Positions 32,515 through 38,130 of a stretch of DNA of 38,130 nt are shown here, piece after piece. The stretch is from Clostridioides difficile. GTDB lineage: Bacteria; Bacillota; Clostridia; Peptostreptococcales; Peptostreptococcaceae. Location: the NCBI RefSeq assembly GCF_900243075.1, contig NZ_OEZH01000024.1:9193-47322 (forward strand), read 5' to 3'. The notes beneath the pieces were generated by a model. That model was not told the DNA's origin and ran no database searches. It saw only the letters and a list, made by a program, of their open reading frames with translations. Numbering within the stretch: position 1 is the first letter of the stretch; each line of letters begins with the position of its first letter. The position numbers and the translations under genes were made by a program.

Positions 32515-33486
32515 ATGGGGAAAACATATGCATCAGATCCGAAAGACTCAGAAATAAAAAATATAAAATCTTTTTCTGAGATAAAAGATAAGAAAATAAG
32601 TTCAAATAAAAGAAAAGGAGAATTATTACACGCATATGGATTTATCACTCCAACTGTATTAATACTCGGTACATTTGCACTATTTTCGGTGATTTATTCA
32701 TTATATATATCATTCACAAGAGTAAATTTACTAGGAGATGTATCATATGAGTTTGTAGGATTAAACAACTATATAAACTTACTTAATGATGAGCGTATAT
32801 GGACTGCATTTAAAAATACATTTAATTATGTTATAGTGGTTGTTCCAATCCAAACATTTATAGCTTTAGTGTTAGCATACGTACTTAATCAAAAATTAAA
32901 GGCTAGAAACTTGTTAAGAACAGTATTGTTTTTACCAACTCTAACATCATCCGCAGTGCTTACGATGATATTTATGTTTTTATTTAGTGTAAATGGTCCG
33001 ATAAATCAATTTCTACTGTCATCACGAATAATGCAAGAAGCAATAAACTTCTTAGGAGATCCAGATTTTTCACTTAAGGTCATAATGGCCATGAATATAT
33101 GGTCTACAGTACCATTTTTTATGACTATATACTTAGCAGGCCTTCAAGATATACCAGATGCTTTATATGAAGCAGCCTCTATAGATGGTGCAAATGTTAT
33201 ACAAAAATTCTTTAGAATAACTGTACCAAATATTGCACCAGTAACAGTCTTTGTTGTATTACAAGGGATAATAGGATGTTTCCAAATGTTTGACCAAGCA
33301 TACATATTCTCAAATGGTTCTGGCGGACCGCAAAACTCTACACTTACAGTTGCATTAGCAATGTATCAATATGCATTTAAGACTAATGGAACAATGGGAT
33401 ATGCAGCATCTATAGCAGTAGTACTTGCAGTGGTGATATTTATAGTATCTATGATTGCAAGAAAATTACAGAGAGAAGAAATATAG
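32515..33486 (+). CDS. ABC sugar transporter permease (MalF-type)
   Basis: A 323-residue inner-membrane permease of the carbohydrate ABC importer class with about six segments. A cytoplasmic N-terminal stretch of about 40 residues precedes LLHAYGFITPTVLILGTFALFSVIYSLYISF. The EAA loop for contact with the ATPase is EAASIDGANVIQKFFRITVPNIAP near 220-243. The true start is ATG 32515 with GGGGAGG at 32501-32507; the frame is open back to 32446 but that part is the promoter and operator. It is followed 19 bases later by the second permease. Confidence 0.94.
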   Translation: MGKTYASDPKDSEIKNIKSFSEIKDKKISSNKRKGELLHAYGFITPTVLILGTFALFSVIYSLYISFTRVNLLGDVSYEFVGLNNYINLLNDERIWTAFKNTFNYVIVVVPIQTFIALVLAYVLNQKLKARNLLRTVLFLPTLTSSAVLTMIFMFLFSVNGPINQFLLSSRIMQEAINFLGDPDFSLKVIMAMNIWSTVPFFMTIYLAGLQDIPDALYEAASIDGANVIQKFFRITVPNIAPVTVFVVLQGIIGCFQMFDQAYIFSNGSGGPQNSTLTVALAMYQYAFKTNGTMGYAASIAVVLAVVIFIVSMIARKLQREEI

Positions 33487-33505
33487 AGTTTTAGGGGTGA
33501 TATAA

Positions 33506-34330
33506 ATGAAAAAAGGTAAAATAGGAAAAATGTTAGTTTATACTATATTGGTAATATATGCATTGATAACACTGTATCCGTTTTTATGGGGGTTGTCAGC
33601 ATCATTTAAGCCATACAATGAAATTGTAGGTGGAGGACTTAGCATTTTATCTGAGAACTTTAGCTTGGATAATTATAAATATATATTTAGTACAGCATCT
33701 GATTTTGTAAAGTGGTTCTCAAACTCTTTTATTATAGCTTTAGTAGGAACTGTTTTAAATATAATATTTAACAGTATGGCAGGATATGCTCTTGCTAGAC
33801 TTAGTTTTCCCGGAAAAAGACAATTATTTCATATCATACTTGCTGTAATGATGGTACCAGGTCAAATACTTATAATACCAAACTACTTAATAATAAAGCA
33901 GTTAGGTATGTTGAATAGTTTTTCAGCCATAATAATACCAGCTGCAATAAATGCAACATACATATTTATGATGAGACAGTTCTTCCTAAACTTCCCTAAA
34001 GAAGTAGAGGAAGCCGCATCAATTGATGGACTAAACAGAATTCAAATATTCTTTAAAATAGTATTACCAATGGCAAAACCAGCACTTTCAACACAAGCTA
34101 TATTTGTATTTATGGGATTCTGGAATGAATTTATGAAGCCAATGCTTTATTTAAATGATCCAAATAAATATACTTTAACATTGGGACTTCAAATGTTTCA
34201 GACTCAATATGTTGCACAGTGGCACTATATAATGGCAGCATCTATTATAACAATAACTCCTATACTTATAATGTACGCACTATTTAACAAATACTTTATG
34301 GAAGGTATAAGAATAGGTGGAGATAAATAA
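33506..34330 (+). CDS. ABC sugar transporter permease (MalG-type)
   Basis: The 274-residue second permease of the importer, six segments, starting with LVYTILVIYALITLYPFLWGLSASFKP. NSFIIALVGTVLNIIFNSMAGYALARLSFPGKR near 72-105 and the EAA loop EAASIDGLNRIQIFFKIVLPMAKPA near 168-192 are typical of MalG-family proteins. AGGGGTG precedes ATG 33506. It pairs with the preceding permease and the lipoprotein at 36616; no ATPase gene is present with them. Confidence 0.94.
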   Translation: MKKGKIGKMLVYTILVIYALITLYPFLWGLSASFKPYNEIVGGGLSILSENFSLDNYKYIFSTASDFVKWFSNSFIIALVGTVLNIIFNSMAGYALARLSFPGKRQLFHIILAVMMVPGQILIIPNYLIIKQLGMLNSFSAIIIPAAINATYIFMMRQFFLNFPKEVEEAASIDGLNRIQIFFKIVLPMAKPALSTQAIFVFMGFWNEFMKPMLYLNDPNKYTLTLGLQMFQTQYVAQWHYIMAASIITITPILIMYALFNKYFMEGIRIGGDK

Positions 34331-34348
34331 TATTAATAAGGAGCAAAT

Positions 34349-36484
34349 ATGAAAAGTATAACTAAAACTCAAAATTTAAATGATCCATATATAGTAGTAG
34401 GGAATAGGATGTACTCTATAGCAAATCAAAATGGAAAATTTCCAAGAATAGGATGGCATGTAGAAGGAGAGATGGCAGGTGTTTGGGCACATCCTATAAA
34501 GTTATTTAATGAATATAGTCTAAATATATTTGAAAATAATGAAAAATTAGATTTAGAGGCAACTACTTTTAATATAGAACCAACTAAAGTTAACACTATT
34601 TTTAGAGCTTTTAACATAGAAGTTGTAAAAAGTGAATTTGTACCAGATGATTTGGAGGCTTTAGTAATTGATTACAAAATCAAATCAAATAAGGATTTAG
34701 ATATAAAAGTAGCATTTAATGCAATCGTTAACATTATAGGAACTTGGACTATAGAAGATGCAGGATATAAAAATGGAAACGATGAAATATTTAAAAATAA
34801 TAACATAAATAAAGTAGTGTTTAAAGATAGTATAAACCCATGGTTTGCAGGTATTTATGCTTTTGAAGATGGAAAAGTTGATATACACAAAGAACTATTG
34901 TACAATGCTTCATTTAACTATGATTTAAGCATTAAAAAAGGTGAAACTAAAACTTTAAGCTTTATAATATTTGGATCAAGTGAATCGTATGAACAATTAA
35001 ACAAAACTCTAGAAAAAGTATCTAAAAATACGTCTAAGTTAAAAGAAAATAAAGCAAAAAGATATGAAGAAATAAAGAGCAAATCTGAAATAATAATTGA
35101 TAATAAAGAGGTAAAAACAGCTTGTGAATGGTTAAAGTACAACGCGGATATGATGATAAGAGAAATACCAAACTTAGGAAGAGGTTATGGAGCAGGGTTC
35201 CCATATTATCCATGGTGGTTTGGGACAGATGCATGTTACACTATTCCATCGACTTTATCAATGGGTCAACATGAAGAAAGTAAGGATACATTAAGACTTA
35301 TAAAACAAATATCAGATAGAGAAAATGGAAATGGTCGTATAGTACATGAAACATCTACATTTGATGTTACATACAACAAAGGAAATACTCAAGAGACACC
35401 TCATTTTGTAAAAGCTGTAAATCAAGTATTACTGTGGACTGGTGATGTAGATTTTATAAAGGAAATGTACGATTACTGTAAAAAAGGTACGTTAGAATGG
35501 TTATTAGGAGAAATGGACGAAGATAAAGACTTATTACCAACGGGATATGGAATAATAGAGCTTTACTGCTTGAATTTGGAAATGTTAGATGGAGCAGTAC
35601 TTACTTGTGAAGCTTTAGAAGCTCTATTAAATATGGCTAATGTATTAAATGATGAAGAAGTAATACAAAAATGTGAAGAATTAATACCAAAAATAAAAAA
35701 AGAAATAGATAAAAAATTCTGGATGGAAGAAGAAGGACTATATGCTGATATGAGTGGCAGTATAGCTGATATGAGAGAAAGAGTATCTCATCTTATAAAT
35801 AATGAAAAAATGGATACATATAAAAAATGTGAAATAGAGCATTATTTCTCATTACACAGATGTGAAGATGAAAATAAAGAGATACCATGGCTTATGAAAA
35901 ACTGGATAACTGTATGTCCACTAGAGGCTAAACTAGTAGATGAAAAAAGGGCTAAGCGTATATTTGAAAGGCTGGAAAGTGCTGAATTTACAAATGAGCA
36001 TGGTTTACAATTGTGTGGAGTTAAAAAAGATTATGAAATAGAAGAAAATGAAAAAAGTGATGATATATATGCCCTAGATATAGCAATGTCTATCTCATCA
36101 GGAGTTATGGCTTATGCAGAAAGCTTATATTCTAGAGTTGATCAAGCTTTTGAATATACTAAAAAATTATCTAAACTATTATACTGTGGCATGCCTGGTG
36201 CTATAAGTGAAAACTTACCTGATAAGGGATGTTTCTTACAATCTTGGTCAAGTTATGGTGTAAACTGGACAATAGCAAGTGGAATAATGGGAATAATCCC
36301 TGATGCGTATCATAGGACTATAACTATAAAACCAACTCTTCCTAGAGAATTAGACTATATAGAGATAAAGAAAATGCTTATAGGAGCAGAGTACTTTAAT
36401 ATAAAAGTAGAAAGATTAGATGACGAAGTAGTTGTATATGTAAATGGTATGAATAAAGAAGATTGGATAATAAATATAGGATAA
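34349..36484 (+). CDS. Six-hairpin glycosidase, glycogen-debranching-like
   Basis: I recognise the fold class but not the exact family. The 711-residue protein has an N-terminal beta-sandwich (about 1-230) and an (alpha/alpha)6 barrel (about 250-700). GRGYGAGFPYYPWWFGTDACYTIPSTL near 277-303 corresponds to the catalytic-aspartate segment (FGTD) of amylo-alpha-1,6-glucosidase and GH63-like enzymes, and ISENLPDKGCFLQSWSSYGVNW near 620-640 is the late conserved segment with a possible catalytic glutamate. There is no signal peptide, so it acts in the cytoplasm, on sugar imported by the ABC system. AAGGAG precedes ATG 34349. It may trim a longer or branched alpha-glucoside before the GH65 phosphorylase acts. 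Confidence 0.75.
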   Translation: MKSITKTQNLNDPYIVVGNRMYSIANQNGKFPRIGWHVEGEMAGVWAHPIKLFNEYSLNIFENNEKLDLEATTFNIEPTKVNTIFRAFNIEVVKSEFVPDDLEALVIDYKIKSNKDLDIKVAFNAIVNIIGTWTIEDAGYKNGNDEIFKNNNINKVVFKDSINPWFAGIYAFEDGKVDIHKELLYNASFNYDLSIKKGETKTLSFIIFGSSESYEQLNKTLEKVSKNTSKLKENKAKRYEEIKSKSEIIIDNKEVKTACEWLKYNADMMIREIPNLGRGYGAGFPYYPWWFGTDACYTIPSTLSMGQHEESKDTLRLIKQISDRENGNGRIVHETSTFDVTYNKGNTQETPHFVKAVNQVLLWTGDVDFIKEMYDYCKKGTLEWLLGEMDEDKDLLPTGYGIIELYCLNLEMLDGAVLTCEALEALLNMANVLNDEEVIQKCEELIPKIKKEIDKKFWMEEEGLYADMSGSIADMRERVSHLINNEKMDTYKKCEIEHYFSLHRCEDENKEIPWLMKNWITVCPLEAKLVDEKRAKRIFERLESAEFTNEHGLQLCGVKKDYEIEENEKSDDIYALDIAMSISSGVMAYAESLYSRVDQAFEYTKKLSKLLYCGMPGAISENLPDKGCFLQSWSSYGVNWTIASGIMGIIPDAYHRTITIKPTLPRELDYIEIKKMLIGAEYFNIKVERLDDEVVVYVNGMNKEDWIINIG

Positions 36485-36487
36485 TTA

Positions 36488-36519
36488 TTAGAAGAGGTAT
36501 TTAAAGATACCTCTTCTAA
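36488..36519 (+). terminator. Strong hairpin after the glycosidase gene
   Basis: A 13-base-pair perfect stem TTAGAAGAGGTAT (36488-36500) with ATACCTCTTCTAA (36507-36519), six-base loop, three bases after the stop codon. It lacks a T-run, so it may terminate only partly or act as a 3' protective structure. Confidence 0.6.
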
Positions 36520-36541
36520 TATAAGTTAGAGTCTGAAAACA

Positions 36542-36568
36542 TTGGCTTACGAAACGATTCGGTATAAT
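36542..36568 (+). promoter_or_regulatory. Promoter with LacI operator before the binding-protein gene
   Basis: The palindrome-like ACGAAACGATTCGG (36549-36562) abuts TATAAT (36563-36568). The -35 is weaker: TTGGCT (36542-36547) gives a 15-base spacer. This is the third copy of the operator type seen before GH65 and the permeases, so the binding protein has its own regulated promoter, as expected for the most abundant part of an importer. Confidence 0.8.
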
Positions 36569-36615
36569 ATTGAAGTATAAGAAAAAAAGATTGTATATTT
36601 GAGGGGGAAAACTAT

Positions 36616-37878
36616 ATGAAGTTCAAAAAATTAACAACGCTAGCTATGGTAGCGATATTAAGTACAAGTTTAGTCGCATGTAGCTCAAAGAATGAAGGAG
36701 AGGGTGGATCAACAGAAAATAAAGAGGTAACAGTTGGTGTATGGAATGGAAATCAAGGAGAAGAGAAAGCCCTTACACAAATGATATCTGAGTTTGAAGA
36801 AAAAACAGGAGTAAAAGTAGAAAAGAAAATTTATACAGATTATAATACTCAATTAAAAACAGATTTAATAGGTGGAACAGCTCCAGATGTATTTTATTTA
36901 GATGTTAACTTATCACCAGAAATGATGGATTCAGGTGTACTAGAGCCGTTAAATCAATATGTAGATGAAGAATATGATGTTAATGATATATATCCAAATT
37001 TAATAAATGGGTTCAAAAATGAATCTGGGGAAACTTACGCAATACCAAAAGATTACTCATCTTTATCAGTATATTATAATGAAAGTTTATTAGAACAAGC
37101 TGGATATACTAAGGATGACATACCAACAGAACTTAAAAAGTGGCCTGAATTTTTTAGTGAGCTACAATCAAAGCTACCAGAAGGTAAAAAAGCAGCTATG
37201 ATAGACCCCCTATTACCTAGAGTTATGGGATTTATTGAAGCTAATGGAGGAGAAGTTGTAGATAGTGAAGGATATTCAAATTTAAGTGATTCTAAAGTTA
37301 CTGAAGTTTTAGATTTAGTTAATTCATTATATCAAAGTGGATCAACTCAACAAGCAGCAGAATTAGGCTATGGATGGAATGGTGATGCGTTTGGATCTGA
37401 AGCAGGAGCAATAATGATAGAAGGTAACTGGGTAGTAGGTCATTTAAGAGATAATTTCCCTGATGTTAAATATGGAACTTTAGAGATGCCAACATATAAA
37501 GGTGAAAAATCTAGTCTGTTATTTACAGTTGGTTATGCTATGAATAAGGAATCTAAAAACAAAGAGAATGCTTGGAAATTTATAAAATATGCAACAGGTA
37601 AAGAAGGTATGACAACTTGGACAACGGGAAGTGGAACTTTGCCATCTAGAAAGTCTGTAGCAGTTGATACTAAGGTGGATGAAAATGACGTATTAAAGTC
37701 TCATATAGCAGGAGCGGATTATGGTACAGTATGGCAAAAAGGATTAACTTTACCAATCATAGATAGAGAATTTTCTAACTGGATGCCTGCTGTTATATTA
37801 GGTGATGAAACACTAGAAAATGCTATGAAAAAAGCTACAGAAACGGCTAATAAAGATATAGATGCTCAAATGAAGTAA
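36616..37878 (+). CDS. ABC transporter sugar-binding lipoprotein
   Basis: The 420-residue extracellular substrate-binding protein of the importer. It has a lipoprotein signal peptide with lipobox LVAC and lipidated Cys22, then a glycine- and glutamate-rich linker. The mature protein is a MalE-like family 1 binding protein: VTVGVWNGNQGEEKALTQMISEFEEKTGVKVE, GGTAPDVFYLDV near 93, YAIPKDYSSLSVYYNESLLEQAG near 137-160, GAIMIEGNWVVGHL near 265 and the late NKENAWKFIKYATGKEG. GAGGGGG lies before ATG 36616. It follows its own operator-promoter and is closed by a terminator. Confidence 0.96.
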   Translation: MKFKKLTTLAMVAILSTSLVACSSKNEGEGGSTENKEVTVGVWNGNQGEEKALTQMISEFEEKTGVKVEKKIYTDYNTQLKTDLIGGTAPDVFYLDVNLSPEMMDSGVLEPLNQYVDEEYDVNDIYPNLINGFKNESGETYAIPKDYSSLSVYYNESLLEQAGYTKDDIPTELKKWPEFFSELQSKLPEGKKAAMIDPLLPRVMGFIEANGGEVVDSEGYSNLSDSKVTEVLDLVNSLYQSGSTQQAAELGYGWNGDAFGSEAGAIMIEGNWVVGHLRDNFPDVKYGTLEMPTYKGEKSSLLFTVGYAMNKESKNKENAWKFIKYATGKEGMTTWTTGSGTLPSRKSVAVDTKVDENDVLKSHIAGADYGTVWQKGLTLPIIDREFSNWMPAVILGDETLENAMKKATETANKDIDAQMK

Positions 37879-37899
37879 TATAAAAATAATAATTTCAAC

Positions 37900-37935
37900 A
37901 AAATCACTTTGATAATATTATCAAGGTGATTTTTT
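37900..37935 (+). terminator. Intrinsic terminator after the sugar-binding protein gene
   Basis: AAAATCACTTTGATAA (37900-37915) pairs with TTATCAAGGTGATTTT (37918-37933), 16 positions with one G-U pair, followed by a T-run to 37935. The A-rich 5' flank would also let it act on the opposite strand. Confidence 0.9.
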
Positions 37936-37971
37936 GCTGAAAGATTCAAATGAATAGGGTGGGAATATTGA

Positions 37972-38130
37972 CTACCGAGAGGTAGAGAAATGAAAAGGTA
38001 ATTTCTGATGTCGCACTTTTATACATAGAGCATCACCAATATCATGCGTAACTAAAATAGTAGACTTATTCTCATTTTTAATAATACTATAAACATCATC
38101 ACAAACTAACAATCTCGTCTGATAATCAAG
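37972..38130 (-). pseudogene. Truncated ABC ATPase C-terminal fragment (NitT/TauT type), continues past window
   Basis: Reading leftwards from the window edge, the minus strand encodes LDYQTRLLVCDDVYSIIKN, then ENKSTILVTHDIGDAL, the D-loop to H-loop part of an ABC ATPase of the nitrate/taurine/aliphatic sulphonate class (ALDYQTR and VTHDI are typical). After GDAL, the expected continuation (roughly SMSDRVIVLSKRP) is replaced by unrelated residues and a stop at 37972-37974, so about 30-50 C-terminal residues are missing. The upstream part lies outside the window. It is too short for ordinary gene finders. A decayed gene is the likeliest reading; a real protein with an altered tail cannot be excluded. 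Confidence 0.6.

Noticed and set aside
1-38130. CRISPR array, tRNA or rRNA genes, insertion sequences
   Set aside because: No regularly spaced repeats, cloverleaf-type sequence or rRNA segments were seen by eye, and no transposase of the IS type is among the frames.

Overview
The window is AT-rich, with strong AGGAGG-type ribosome sites, frequent TTG starts and a typical clostridial style. Its ethanolamine-utilisation (eut) genes, and the EutS/EutL/EutM shell proteins in particular, look like those of Clostridioides difficile or a close Peptostreptococcaceae relative. That assignment comes from recognising the proteins; no rRNA or marker gene is present.

Layout. (1) 1-1.9 kb: a large serine recombinase on the minus strand, probably the edge of a mobile element, then a 58-codon unknown gene. 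(2) 1.9-18.4 kb: a complete eut microcompartment locus, eutG-eutS-eutP-eutV-eutW-eutA-eutB-eutC-eutL-(BMC fusion)-eutE-eutM-eutT-pduL type eutD-(unknown)-eutN-(PduT-like)-eutH-eutQ. (3) 18.5-22.7 kb: a divergent AraC regulator facing a GPH-family sugar symporter and an alpha-L-rhamnosidase-like glycosidase. (4) 22.9-27.8 kb: a MarR regulator, an M20D amidohydrolase, an AbgT-family transporter and a PatB/MalY-type C-S lyase. (5) 28.2-37.9 kb: a LacI regulator, a GH65 phosphorylase, beta-phosphoglucomutase, two ABC sugar permeases, a six-hairpin glycosidase and a lipoprotein substrate-binding protein. (6) The last 160 bases hold a truncated ABC ATPase fragment on the minus strand.

How the parts work. 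EutW senses ethanolamine and phosphorylates EutV, an ANTAR RNA-binding antiterminator. Three leaders (before eutG, eutS and eutA) each carry two small hairpins whose six-base loops have A at position 1 and G at position 4; the second hairpin overlaps the 5' arm of a terminator. EutV binding would therefore release transcription. eutVW appears to have its own promoter. EutBC cleaves ethanolamine to acetaldehyde inside a shell of EutS/L/M/N and two extra shell proteins. EutE and EutD convert acetaldehyde to acetyl-CoA and acetyl phosphate, EutG recycles NADH by making ethanol, EutA/EutT maintain the adenosylcobalamin cofactor, and EutH imports ethanolamine.

In region 5, three promoters each carry a near-perfect CCGAAACGTTTCGG palindrome between or next to the -35 and -10 boxes, which defines a local LacI-type regulon for uptake and phosphorolysis of an alpha-glucoside. 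No intact ABC ATPase is encoded with the permeases.

The observations I rate highest are the exact ANTAR attenuator architecture, the PduT-type shell protein with conserved Cys38 but no PduS partner, a shell protein with a SAP/Rho_N-like tail, the ITP-motif module shared by EutT and the unknown eut protein, the set of candidate encapsulation helices, and the three-operator LacI regulon.
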